64,000 bases of DNA from CAIVAT01 sp964525995. Lineage in GTDB: Bacteria > Bacteroidota > Bacteroidia > Bacteroidales > FEN-979. A program made the position numbers and the translations under genes. The stretch is from positions 92,473-156,472 of the forward strand of contig CAZGIM010000009.1 in the NCBI GenBank assembly GCA_964525995.1, read 5' to 3'. The notes under the pieces were generated by a model. It did not search any database. It saw only the letters and a program-made list of their open reading frames with translations, and was not told the DNA's origin. This document shows, piece by piece, positions 15,116 through 23,242 of this stretch. Positions within the stretch are counted from its first letter, which is position 1; every line of letters starts with the position of its first letter.

Positions 15116-17355
15116 GCCTTCACCTCCATATTTGGATTCTCAGTAATGAATGTTACAAAATTCCCGCGCATCCCGGTTCCGCCCATAATGGGATCGGTAT
15201 GAACCCGGGAGATCAGCGCCGAATCGCTCACCCCTTTCCCAAAAGTCCGGGTGAGCCGCGAATCGGTATGACCAAACCCGTGGACGATATACACCGAATC
15301 CCAGCGAATCCGCTCGGTGATCCTGACCTTGGCCGGGAACGGAGTAATGATGCCGTCCTGGTTTTTAAGCCACACCTCCTGGTCTTCTTTAAGCTGCCAG
15401 TTTGCGGCTACTTTGGGATTCACCCAGATCTTATTTTCCGGCATCAGGGCCGCCAGGTTGGGATTGTTCGACGTACGGCTGAAGGTATGGTTGGGAGCCC
15501 GGCCATAGATCAGGCGGTAAAATCCTTCGGGCGGTTCCTCGTGCGGCGTGTACCTTGGCAACGGGTCAAAACCAGCCTGCTCCAATTGTGTTGAATAAAG
15601 CTCAATTTTTTCTGAAGGAGTGTCAAAAACCGGCGGATTCACATCCGAAATGTAGAGGTCACCCGAAGTCCGTTCATATTTTTTCACCCCGAGGCGTTTC
15701 ATCTCATCCAGCGATGAATCCATTCGCTTCAACTTATAATCGAGAAACTCCTCGAAGTCCTTCCAGTCGAACCAGGCGCCCAGCCCCATTTTTCGGGCAA
15801 GCTCGCGGGTGATCCACCAGTCGGGTTTTGAATCGTATTTTGGTTCGGCAGCAGGCATCCGTAAGGCGATCACCGGTTCGCGGTGGTGGTCGTTGCGCAG
15901 TACATCGTAGCGTTCGAGATAGGTGCACTCCGGCAAAACCACATCGGCCCAGCCGGTGATCTCCATCGGCATGGTATCGATGACCACCAATAGTTCGAGA
16001 TGCTGGATGGCTTCCAGGGTTTTCCGGGTGTCGGGCATGGTCATGTTGAGGTTGCTGCCATTGACGATCCAGCCGCGGTACTGGAAATCTTTCAGATTCC
16101 CGGGAATCGAGCCATCGACGATCGCGTTGGCCAGCGGAAGATCGGTAAAGGGGTACAGATCGCCGAGTACATCGCGCCACGATTTCCTGACCGGAGGGAA
16201 GAGGGGATGCGGATATTCGGGAATCTCACGCGCCTCGGGAAGGTAAAACCCGCCCCGGCGTCCCCAGGAGCCCAGAAGGGCATTGAGAATGGCAATGGCC
16301 CGTGAACGCTGGGTGTCATCGCCGTACCAGGTGACATGCCGTCCCGGGTGGACGATCACTGCAGGTGCGGCATTGGCCATCTCCTTCGCCGTTTCCCGGA
16401 TCCGGTTGGGGTCGAGCGTGGTAATTCCATAAGCCCATTCGGGAGAAAAAGGCTGAATATATTCCTTTAGTTTGTCAAACCCGATCGTGTATTTTTCGAC
16501 ATAATCCTTGTCGTACCAACCCTTGTTGATGATGACATGAATCCAGGCTAACAGCAGGGCGATATCGGTAGCGGGTTTGATGGGCAGCCAGAACTTCGAT
16601 TTTGCAGCCACCGTCGAAAACCGGGGATCGACGGTGATGATCGTTGCTCCGCGGTCGATGGCATCCGCCATCTCCTGAACCTGTGTATTATGCATATTTT
16701 CGCCGAGGTGGCTTCCGATCAACACCAGGCAGCGTGTATCCCGGATATCAAGCGGTTCGGGTGATTCAAGTCCGGATCCGAAGGTCAGGCTGAATGCAGT
16801 TTCGCGCGGACCTTTACATTGGGCATGTGAAGGACCGGCAATGGCGTCGGAGCCATACGCTTTCATCAGCGTAGTCAGCAATTTCCCTCCCGATCCGTGT
16901 GTTATCAGGGCAACCGTCTCGGGACCATAAACTTTTGAAATATAATCCAGTTTCCGGGCTACGTATTCGAGCGCTTCATCCCACGATGCCCGTTTGAACG
17001 ACTGTTTGCCCTTGGGGCCCGTTCGGATCAGCGGGGTTTTGAGCCGGTCCTGGTCATAGTAATTTCCCACACCGCCGGTTCCGCGCGGACACAGCCGGCC
17101 GTTGCAATGGGGATCATTCTCATTACCAATGATCTTCCAGATCTCTCCCCGGTCGTTCTTATAAACCCATCCGGCACATTTCCAGAAACAGATTTCGCAA
17201 TAGGTGGGAGTCCTGTGAAGAAAATCCGCCCCCGCTGAGCCTTTGCCCGCGTCCTGCCCCCGTACCGAAGGCGTGCTGCCACTCAGGCCGATTCCCCCGA
17301 GAACGACTCCTCCGGCGCTTAAAGCTGAGATCTTAATGAAATTTCTTCGGTTCAT
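15112..17355 (-). CDS. molybdopterin oxidoreductase, PsrA/PhsA type
   Basis: A 747-residue catalytic subunit of the DMSO-reductase superfamily. It has a twin-arginine signal (MNRRNFIKISALSAGGVVLG), so it is exported folded. The N-terminal [4Fe-4S] site reads CEICFWKC plus a later CNGRLCPRG. A Cys in SHAQCKGPRET is placed where the molybdenum ligand lies in PsrA and related enzymes. Other landmarks are HGSGGKLLTTLMKAYGS and the C-terminal dinucleotide-binding domain with IYGRAPNHTFSRT. With the PsrB- and NrfD-like genes it forms a quinone-linked respiratory complex. Polysulfide or thiosulfate reduction is most likely given the YeeE/YedE and rhodanese-like neighbours; arsenate, tetrathionate or other substrates of the family cannot be excluded. 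Confidence 0.92.
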   Translation of the reverse strand: MNRRNFIKISALSAGGVVLGGIGLSGSTPSVRGQDAGKGSAGADFLHRTPTYCEICFWKCAGWVYKNDRGEIWKIIGNENDPHCNGRLCPRGTGGVGNYYDQDRLKTPLIRTGPKGKQSFKRASWDEALEYVARKLDYISKVYGPETVALITHGSGGKLLTTLMKAYGSDAIAGPSHAQCKGPRETAFSLTFGSGLESPEPLDIRDTRCLVLIGSHLGENMHNTQVQEMADAIDRGATIITVDPRFSTVAAKSKFWLPIKPATDIALLLAWIHVIINKGWYDKDYVEKYTIGFDKLKEYIQPFSPEWAYGITTLDPNRIRETAKEMANAAPAVIVHPGRHVTWYGDDTQRSRAIAILNALLGSWGRRGGFYLPEAREIPEYPHPLFPPVRKSWRDVLGDLYPFTDLPLANAIVDGSIPGNLKDFQYRGWIVNGSNLNMTMPDTRKTLEAIQHLELLVVIDTMPMEITGWADVVLPECTYLERYDVLRNDHHREPVIALRMPAAEPKYDSKPDWWITRELARKMGLGAWFDWKDFEEFLDYKLKRMDSSLDEMKRLGVKKYERTSGDLYISDVNPPVFDTPSEKIELYSTQLEQAGFDPLPRYTPHEEPPEGFYRLIYGRAPNHTFSRTSNNPNLAALMPENKIWVNPKVAANWQLKEDQEVWLKNQDGIITPFPAKVRITERIRWDSVYIVHGFGHTDSRLTRTFGKGVSDSALISRVHTDPIMGGTGMRGNFVTFITENPNMEVKA

Positions 17356-17673
17356 GCATCAAACTGTTTTGGATTCCTGAAATACCGCTCCCTGTATCAT
17401 CAATCTTTCAAACCCCGGATTCTCCGCCGGTCAATGAATATCGCATAAAAGGTGAAAGCTGAAAGAGATGAAAAGAGGCACGGGAAGGCTTGATTTTATA
17501 AATCTATAAATATACTTATTTCGATATGACAAAAATATAAAAAATCTCGAAACAAATGAATAATTTAGGGACTGTTTAAAAATTTAAATAGAAAGGTAAT
17601 TTCTCCTGACAAATTAAATTAAACAGCCTCTCAGTCTTAAAAAAACAATTACGAATCAAATGTTCAAATCGTG
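17356..17673. other. divergent non-coding region with promoter candidate and palindromic element
   Basis: This 318-base region lies between the divergent molybdoenzyme operon and the P-loop gene. On the minus strand TATTTTTG (plus coordinates 17530-17537) could be a -7 box for the operon, with a TTTG 15 bases upstream instead of the usual 19. The segment 17568-17633 is one copy of a small palindromic element listed separately. No gene is seen. Confidence 0.5.
17568..17633 (-). repeat. small palindromic element, copy 1
   Basis: About 66 bases bounded by inverted repeats: GGGACTGTTTAAA at the left and ATTAAACAGCCTC at the right. Its reverse complement aligns with the element at 49627-49683: both have CTGTTTAA, TTTGTCAGG, CCTTTCTATTTAAA and TTTAAACAG in the same order. 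It is likely a miniature mobile or REP-like element. Confidence 0.72.
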
Positions 17674-18237
17674 ATGGAATCAGATTGTGTATTACCAGCC
17701 CTCAGTAACTGCCTCCTGGTAAGCGGTTCGGGGAAAAAGGTGGGAAAGACCTTCCTGGTTACGGCGCTGATCAGGAAATTCGCGCAACAGGTTCAGGTTA
17801 TCGGGTTAAAGATTTCACCGCATGTTCACAACGACTTGGGGGAAGCAATCCTGATCACCGGTGATGAAAACCGGTTCAGGATTTACCGGGAGCTTAATCC
17901 ACACCGGAAAAACAGCGGGCAGTACCTGGAGGCTGGCGCTACAAAGGCTTTTTTCATGGAAACCTGCGACGAGAACCTGGCCGAAGCTTTTGATTATTTC
18001 ATCAGGAATTGTAATCCGGAAAACAACGCCGTGATCTGCGAGTCGGGTGCACTGGGCAGCATCATCAGGCCTGCCATTCACATTCATATTTTAGACATGC
18101 AAGAAACCGGGGCCGGCAAAAACCCCGATTGGCAAGAAAAAGCGGACCTGATTTTGCCGGCCCGCGATTTTGATCCCGCAAAGGTGATCAACGGAATTTC
18201 CTTTGATGAGCGGGGATGGGCCCCGTCGGGGTGGTAG
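17674..18237 (+). CDS. MobB/BioD-like P-loop protein
   Basis: A 187-residue protein that opens with LLVSGSGKKVGKTFLVTALI, a P-loop of the extended kind found in the dethiobiotin synthetase, CobQ and MobB group. The spacing G-SGKKV-GKT is nearer to BioD than to the classic Walker A. The middle has KISPHVHNDL where MobB has KHxHH-like residues, and AVICESGALG, which is like the ESGS/ESNS motif of that group. It probably binds a nucleotide and may help load or guanylate the molybdenum cofactor, given the molybdoenzyme operon next to it. The ATG at 17674 is preferred to a GTG at 17671. The last codons (WAPSGW) fall in a tandem GC-rich repeat, so the C-terminus may be repeat-derived. Confidence 0.68.
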   Translation: MESDCVLPALSNCLLVSGSGKKVGKTFLVTALIRKFAQQVQVIGLKISPHVHNDLGEAILITGDENRFRIYRELNPHRKNSGQYLEAGATKAFFMETCDENLAEAFDYFIRNCNPENNAVICESGALGSIIRPAIHIHILDMQETGAGKNPDWQEKADLILPARDFDPAKVINGISFDERGWAPSGW

Positions 18238-18277
18238 GACCCCGTCGGGGTGAAGGGGCCCCGTCGGGGTGGGGGGA
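18221..18277. repeat. 19-bp GC-rich tandem repeat, three copies
   Basis: CCCCGTCGGGGTG occurs at 18221, 18240 and 18259, exactly 19 bases apart, with 6-base variable fillers. Each copy contains the inverted repeat CCCC-GT-CGGGG-like arms and could fold into a hairpin. The first copy encodes the last residues of the P-loop protein and its stop codon. Confidence 0.85.
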
Positions 18278-18393
18278 TGCTTAGCGCTCCCCGAGTCTGA
18301 TTTCGTGTGGCGTTGTTACGATGGAGTTGAATTCTTCCTAGGAGATGTATTGCGGCGTATAGAAACTACTCATGAAGGTAATGTTGGCATAAA

Positions 18394-18424
18394 ACAAAAA
18401 AACCGCTATAAGGCGGTTTTTTTG
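18394..18424 (-). terminator. intrinsic terminator after tRNA-Ser
   Basis: On the minus strand an A-rich flank, ACCGC, a short loop, GCGGT and a run of T follow the tRNA-Ser gene after 5 bases. The plus-strand arms are AAAACCGC (ending 18406) and GCGGTTTTTT (from 18413). It is a compact rho-independent terminator and is nearly symmetric, so it could work in both directions. Confidence 0.8.
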
Positions 18425-18429
18425 TTTTG

Positions 18430-18517
18430 CGGAGAGACTGGGATTCGAACCCAGGGTACCCTTTTGAGGTACACACACTTTCCAGGCGTGCTCCTTCGAC
18501 CACTCGGACACCTCTCC
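18430..18517 (-). tRNA. tRNA-Ser (GGA)
   Basis: The minus strand folds into a class II tRNA of 88 bases. The acceptor arm GGAGAGG pairs with TCTCTCC, the anticodon loop CTGGAAA has anticodon GGA (serine, UCC/UCU codons), a long variable arm GTGTACCTCAAAAGGGTAC-like follows, and the T arm carries GGTTCGAATCC. The discriminator is G. CCA is not encoded. Confidence 0.96.
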
Positions 18518-18575
18518 GAGGCGGGTGTGAGTTTGGGTTTGAGTGTGGGTGTGAGCGTGTGGATGAGGGTGAAAA
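18518..18575. repeat. GT-rich low-complexity tract upstream of tRNA-Ser
   Basis: Degenerate units of GTGTGAG, TTTGGG and GTGTGGG follow one another between ansA and the tRNA gene. It resembles the other low-complexity intergenic tracts of the window in style but not in sequence. Confidence 0.65.
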
Positions 18576-18604
18576 TTTTTGCAAAAATAGGAAAAATTCT
18601 GAAA

Positions 18605-19633
18605 TCAAACGGTCATCTCACCGCGGAGTGAGGTTTGCAACAACTGTTTCACACTTTCGGCCGAGTATCCGCATCCTAACAGATACATAAGTTTGGTCAC
18701 GGCCGACTCAGTGGTGATATCGTACCCCCCTACCACTCCGCTCCGGCTAAGTCCGGCACCGGTTTCGTATTTCCCCATATCAACAGCGCCACCTTTACAT
18801 TGTGTAACATTAAACACGATGATGCCACGGGCGACTGCCTCTGAAATCTGATCGAGAAACCAGGAAGCAGTAGGGGCATTACCTGCTCCAAAAGTCTCGA
18901 GGATCACCGCTTTCAAATTACGGGTATGCAGGATTGCTTCAACCGATGCCGGGGTGATCCCAGGAAATAACTTCAGGATGGCAATGTTTTCATCCAATTC
19001 CTTGTGGGCACGCAGTTTTTTGAAGTTTGGCTTCAGAATATTGCCGTGATAATACCGGATATGAACCCCCACTTCGGCCAACAAGGGATAGTTCCCCGAA
19101 ACGAACGCCCCGAAGTGTTCCGCGTTGAACTTGCTCGTACGGTTTCCCCGGTAAAGCTTGTTCTCGAAACAGATGGCTACCTCCGGTACCATCGGAGTAT
19201 CGATCTCCTTTGCCGCGGCGATCTCGATGGAGTTGATAAAATTCTCCCGGCCATCGGTCCGGACCATCCCGATAGGCAATTGCGACCCGGTGAAAATGAC
19301 CGGTTTATTCAGGTTCTCAAGCATAAAGCTTAGGGCCGAAGCCGTATAGGCCATCGTGTCGGAACCGTGCAACACCACGAATCCGTCATAATCCTCGTAT
19401 TTCTCCTCAATGACCGAAGCGAGATGAATCCAGAAAGAGGGATGCATGTTGGAGGAATCGAGTAAAGGCTCAAAGGTGTAAAAATCGATTCGGTAATTGA
19501 AATTTTCGAGTACCGGAAGGTATTTATACAAAATATCAAAGTTCAGAGGCCGTAACGACATCGTCTTCGGATCCTGAACCATCCCGATGGTACCTCCGGT
19601 ATAAATCACTAAGATGCTCGTCTGGCCTATCAT
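18605..19633 (-). CDS. ansA: L-asparaginase, type I (cytoplasmic)
   Basis: Hydrolyses L-asparagine to aspartate and ammonia. The 342-residue protein has no signal peptide, as expected for the cytoplasmic type I form. Both catalytic signatures are visible: VIYTGGTIGM near the N-terminus (first catalytic Thr) and VVLHGSDTMAYTASAL (second Thr and Asp) near residue 90. TGSQLPIGMVRTDGREN and FENKLYRGNRTSK are typical of the AnsA branch. It is transcribed towards tRNA-Ser. A low-complexity tract lies upstream of it, after the LuxE-like gene. Confidence 0.94.
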   Translation of the reverse strand: MIGQTSILVIYTGGTIGMVQDPKTMSLRPLNFDILYKYLPVLENFNYRIDFYTFEPLLDSSNMHPSFWIHLASVIEEKYEDYDGFVVLHGSDTMAYTASALSFMLENLNKPVIFTGSQLPIGMVRTDGRENFINSIEIAAAKEIDTPMVPEVAICFENKLYRGNRTSKFNAEHFGAFVSGNYPLLAEVGVHIRYYHGNILKPNFKKLRAHKELDENIAILKLFPGITPASVEAILHTRNLKAVILETFGAGNAPTASWFLDQISEAVARGIIVFNVTQCKGGAVDMGKYETGAGLSRSGVVGGYDITTESAVTKLMYLLGCGYSAESVKQLLQTSLRGEMTV

Positions 19634-19670
19634 TTTATTCTAATTGTGAAGGTTTGAAGTCGAAAGCAAA

Positions 19671-19782
19671 GAATTGATTGAATGAGTGAATGACAATGGA
19701 AAATGGAAAACGGAAAATGGAACATATAAAACTCCTTCCCTATTCGCTAATCGCTGATCACTTATCACTGATTGAAATTTCA
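19671..19782. repeat. low-complexity modular tract D
   Basis: The gap between the LuxE-like gene and ansA has the same module order as tract C: TGATTGAATGAGTGAATGA, then GGAAAATGGAAAACGG units, then ATATAAAACTCC, then CTATTCGCTAATCG units, then TGATTGAAATTT. No gene is seen. Confidence 0.78.
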
Positions 19783-19787
19783 TGGCC

Positions 19788-20771
19788 CTATCCCATCTGA
19801 TTACATCCTCTTACTTCAGAACCGGTGAGCCGGCCAAGTACCTCAAAGGTTCCATCGGGATGCATCCGGCCCATATCTTCGGTAGCAATAAAGCTGCATG
19901 AGTTGAAGTTAGCCAGGTCGATGATATTAATGCCGCCCGTTTCACCGGTCCTGGCATAGCTCAGGGGATCTTTCGTCTCTCTGATCATCACCTTCATCCA
20001 GGGTGGGGTATCGAAACGTCCGGATCCGGTTGACCAGGCCTGCGAAAGTAATTCGGTCATCCCGTATTCCGAATGGATCGCATCCACGCCGAAGGCCGGC
20101 CGTAGCAAGGAGTGCAACTCCTCACGGGTGACCTCTTTCTTCCGTCCCTTCATGCCGCCGGTCTCAACCACCGTAAGTGGTGCATAATTCCCCGGAAACT
20201 GCGATGCGAAATCGATCAGCGCGTACGACAATCCGATCAGCATGACGTGAATTCCCTTAGCGCGCTTCTGACGAAGGCGTGCATGCAATCCCGTGGGACT
20301 GGCTAAAAAGAAACCGTTTTCGGGACTGTTGCTCAGGTCCATAAGGTGCTGGATCATATAAACCAGCGAAGAATCGGGGGCCTGCTCGGGATTGGGCATA
20401 AGCGCTAAAAACTGGGAATTGGCCGGTGAACCGTAAATCCGTTCGAATCCCTTCACCAGCGCCTGACGGTAAACGGTAAGGTCGGTGACAAGATGGCGGC
20501 TGCGTTCGGAGCCTGTGGTTCCACTGCTACGGAAGATGGCATGCGGTGGAACAGTTCCGCAAATAACATCCTGCGATTTAAACAGTTCAATGGGTAAAAA
20601 GGGAATTTGCTCTGTGAACATCACCTCCCCGGGGTGGATGCCCCGTGCCATCACATAACGGCGATACACCGGATTAAATTCGTATTGATACCGGAATATC
20701 TCCACGGCCAGTGCAGTAAACTCCTGTACCGAGGTGACACCAAAAACCTGTTCCCTGAAATCCTGCGTCAT
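19788..20771 (-). CDS. LuxE/PaaK-like acyl-protein synthetase family protein
   Basis: A 327-residue protein of the LuxE-like branch of the adenylate-forming superfamily, which is common in Bacteroidetes. The ATP-binding motif reads IFRSSGTTGSERSRH (about residues 80-94). Later landmarks are VETGGMKGRKKEV and HSEYGMTELLSQAW, which match the A5-type region. LuxE itself activates a fatty acid and transfers it to a reductase; the role of these Bacteroidetes homologs is not known to me. It is divergent from the lipoprotein/PBP2 operon, and the two share an overlapping promoter at 20800-20823. Confidence 0.85.
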   Translation of the reverse strand: MTQDFREQVFGVTSVQEFTALAVEIFRYQYEFNPVYRRYVMARGIHPGEVMFTEQIPFLPIELFKSQDVICGTVPPHAIFRSSGTTGSERSRHLVTDLTVYRQALVKGFERIYGSPANSQFLALMPNPEQAPDSSLVYMIQHLMDLSNSPENGFFLASPTGLHARLRQKRAKGIHVMLIGLSYALIDFASQFPGNYAPLTVVETGGMKGRKKEVTREELHSLLRPAFGVDAIHSEYGMTELLSQAWSTGSGRFDTPPWMKVMIRETKDPLSYARTGETGGINIIDLANFNSCSFIATEDMGRMHPDGTFEVLGRLTGSEVRGCNQMG

Positions 20772-20799
20772 TCAAAAGGAATTTCAACCTGAAAATTAT

Positions 20800-20823
20800 G
20801 TACTTTTGCCATTGCAAAGGTAC
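20800..20823. promoter_or_regulatory. overlapping divergent -7 boxes in an imperfect palindrome
   Basis: A 24-bp imperfect palindrome of the form GTACYTTTGC-N4-GCAAARGTAC. The plus strand has TACTTTTG at 20801-20808 and the minus strand has TACCTTTG (20815-20822), both perfect TAnnTTTG -7 boxes pointing at each other. They serve the lipoprotein gene at 20844 and the LuxE-like gene starting at 20771. Only one polymerase could sit here at a time. Confidence 0.68.
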
Positions 20824-20843
20824 TGAAATTAAGTATATCCATC

Positions 20844-21371
20844 ATGAAGATGACAAACCGGGTTGCCGGCATATTCGTTCCTGCTGCAATCCTCGTTGCT
20901 GCCACCGCGATACTGCTTACATCGTGCATGAAAAAGGAGCAATATCCCGATATACCGGAAATCGCTTTTCAAAATTTCACGCTCGCTTTCGACACCAACA
21001 ACATCCCCCGGAAAGGGTACTTGACCATTTCCTTTAAAGATGGCGACGGCGATATCGGTCTTCACCCGGGCGATACCCTTTCACCCTACCAGAAAGGTGG
21101 TGCCTATTATTACAACTATGTCATTGATTACTACGAAAAGCAGAACGGTGTTTTTGTTCTGGTTCCGCTCAATCCGCCGTACTATGCCCGGATTCCCTAT
21201 CTTACCCCCGACGATCCCACCAAAGCCATCAAGGGTTTTATCGTTGATACCCTCCAGATGAATCCTTACCCGGTATTCGATACCATCAAGCTGAAGTTTT
21301 TCATCTACGACCGGGCATTGCATAAAAGCAACACGGATTCAACGCCACCTATCATTCTCAGGAGGTTTTAA
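20844..21371 (+). CDS. predicted lipoprotein of unknown function
   Basis: A 175-residue predicted lipoprotein. The signal peptide (about 1-29) is rich in Ala and Ile and ends with LLTSC, the lipobox, followed by MKKEQYPD. The mature part begins with PEIAFQNFTLAF and has SFKDGDGDIGLHPGD, a short Asp-rich loop that could bind calcium. Beta-strand-rich sequence follows. No family is recognised with certainty. The stop is 5 bases before the PBP2 gene, so the two are probably co-transcribed, and a role at the envelope is plausible. Confidence 0.8.
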   Translation: MKMTNRVAGIFVPAAILVAATAILLTSCMKKEQYPDIPEIAFQNFTLAFDTNNIPRKGYLTISFKDGDGDIGLHPGDTLSPYQKGGAYYYNYVIDYYEKQNGVFVLVPLNPPYYARIPYLTPDDPTKAIKGFIVDTLQMNPYPVFDTIKLKFFIYDRALHKSNTDSTPPIILRRF

Positions 21372-21376
21372 CGCCG

Positions 21377-23242
21377 ATGGAACGGGTCCTTGCCTTCCGT
21401 AAGTATATCATTATCGGGTTTATCCTGCTGATCTCCTTGATTTTCCTGGCCAGGCTGTTCTATGTCCAGATCATGGTCGATAAATACATCCTTTCGGCCA
21501 ACAACAACGTATTGCGCTATATTACCCAATATCCGGCGCGCGGACTGGTTTTTGACCGGTACGGCGAACTGCTGGTATATAACGAGGCGGCCTATGACCT
21601 GATGGTGATACCGAGGCAGGTCAAACGACCCGATACCGCCACACTCTGTTCTCTCCTGGGAATCGACCGGACTGAATTTGAAGCGCGGCTGCAGAAGGCG
21701 CGGGCTTTCTCACCTTACCGGCCCTCGATCTTCGAAGCCCAGATCACACGAGAGAATTTTGGTTTTCTCGAAGAGAAACTCTTTCTCTTTCCCGGATTTT
21801 ATGTTCAGTCGCGAACCCTCCGGAAATACACCTATCCCGTTGCAGCCCATGCTTTTGGTTACATCGGCGAGGCAAGTCCGGAGGTCATTGCCCGGAATCC
21901 TTACTACAAACCTGGCGATTACATTGGCATCAGCGGCATCGAAAAGTCCTATGAGGAGGTCCTCAGGGGTAAAAAGGGATTGAAGATCAGGGTTTTTGAT
22001 GTCCTGAACCGTGACAAGGGAAGTTTCCGCGACGGGAGGTACGATACCACCGCGGTGGCCGGCATTGATCTCTACTCCTCGATGGATGTGCAGCTCCAGC
22101 AGTACGGCGAATTACTGATGACCAACAAGAAAGGCAGCATCGTTGCCATTGAACCCGCTACCGGCGAAATCCTGTGCCTGGTGACGAGTCCTTCGTACGA
22201 TCCGAACCTCCTCTCCGGCAACATCCGGAAAAAGAATTATGCCGTGTTGTTGGCCGACACGGTTTTTGTCCCCCTTTTTAACCGTGCGCTGATGGCTATG
22301 TACCCACCGGGATCGACCTTCAAGCTGGTTGATGCACTGGTCGGGCAGCAGGAGGGAGTGCTCACCCCGGCGACCAGATACGGCTGCCAGCTTGGTTTTG
22401 CAATCGGAAATGGGAAAAAGGTAGCATGCCATCCCCATCCCTCGCCGCTCGACCTGATCGGTGCCATCCAGACCTCTTGCAATGCTTATTTCTGCCGGGT
22501 TTTTAAATCGATCATCGACAACCATGCGTACCCGGGAACCCGTAGGGCTTATGAAAGCTGGAGGAAAGAGGTCATGAGCTTCGGATTCGGCAAAAAGCTG
22601 GGCATCGACATGCCAGGCGAACTCAACGGGAATATCCCTTCGCCGGCCTATTACGATAAGTATCATGGCGTAAACCGGTGGCGCTCGATGACCATCATCT
22701 CGCTGGCTATCGGACAGGGCGAGGTAGGCATTACCCCCGTGCAACTTGCGAACTTTTCAGCCACCATTGCCAATCGGGGATGGTTTTACACCCCGCACCT
22801 CATCCGTGCGATAGGGAAAAAAGACAGTCTCATCAAGGAATTCACTACGCGGCACCAGGTGGCTGTCGATCCACACTATTTCGATGTGGTGGTCGAAGGG
22901 ATGGCCCTGGTGGTGGCCGCCGGCACTGCCACAGGCGCCAAACTCGACAGCGTGGAGATTTGCGGAAAGACCGGTACGGCACAGAATCCGCACGGAAAAA
23001 ACCATTCGATTTTTATCGCATTTGCCCCCCGCAACAATCCGAAAATAGCGATTTCGGTGGTATGTGAAAATGCGGGATTCGGTGCTACCTGGGCTGCACC
23101 GATCGCCAGCCTGATGATCGAAAAATACCTGAACCGGACGGTGAAAAGGAAGGATGTGGAGGAACGGATGGTTGGCGGCAACCTGATAAACGGAACTTTC
23201 GATAATGACCAGAGAAAACAAAGGGATATTTTACCGGATTGA
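21377..23242 (+). CDS. mrdA: penicillin-binding protein 2 (elongation transpeptidase)
   Basis: PBP2 is the DD-transpeptidase of the elongasome and works with RodA in lateral peptidoglycan synthesis. The 621-residue protein has one N-terminal membrane helix (about 9-28), a pedestal domain, then a transpeptidase domain. Active-site motifs are intact: S-T-F-K with S313, S-C-N in QTSCNAYF, and K-T-G in CGKTGTAQ (K531). rodA follows and overlaps by 38 bases, which supports the assignment. mreB, mreC and mreD, often found upstream, are absent here; a lipoprotein gene takes their place. Confidence 0.96.
   Translation: MERVLAFRKYIIIGFILLISLIFLARLFYVQIMVDKYILSANNNVLRYITQYPARGLVFDRYGELLVYNEAAYDLMVIPRQVKRPDTATLCSLLGIDRTEFEARLQKARAFSPYRPSIFEAQITRENFGFLEEKLFLFPGFYVQSRTLRKYTYPVAAHAFGYIGEASPEVIARNPYYKPGDYIGISGIEKSYEEVLRGKKGLKIRVFDVLNRDKGSFRDGRYDTTAVAGIDLYSSMDVQLQQYGELLMTNKKGSIVAIEPATGEILCLVTSPSYDPNLLSGNIRKKNYAVLLADTVFVPLFNRALMAMYPPGSTFKLVDALVGQQEGVLTPATRYGCQLGFAIGNGKKVACHPHPSPLDLIGAIQTSCNAYFCRVFKSIIDNHAYPGTRRAYESWRKEVMSFGFGKKLGIDMPGELNGNIPSPAYYDKYHGVNRWRSMTIISLAIGQGEVGITPVQLANFSATIANRGWFYTPHLIRAIGKKDSLIKEFTTRHQVAVDPHYFDVVVEGMALVVAAGTATGAKLDSVEICGKTGTAQNPHGKNHSIFIAFAPRNNPKIAISVVCENAGFGATWAAPIASLMIEKYLNRTVKRKDVEERMVGGNLINGTFDNDQRKQRDILPD

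Noticed and set aside
18221..18277. Possible CRISPR array
   Set aside because: The three repeats are only 13-19 bases long with 6-base fillers. There are no spacers of usual length and no cas genes in the window.
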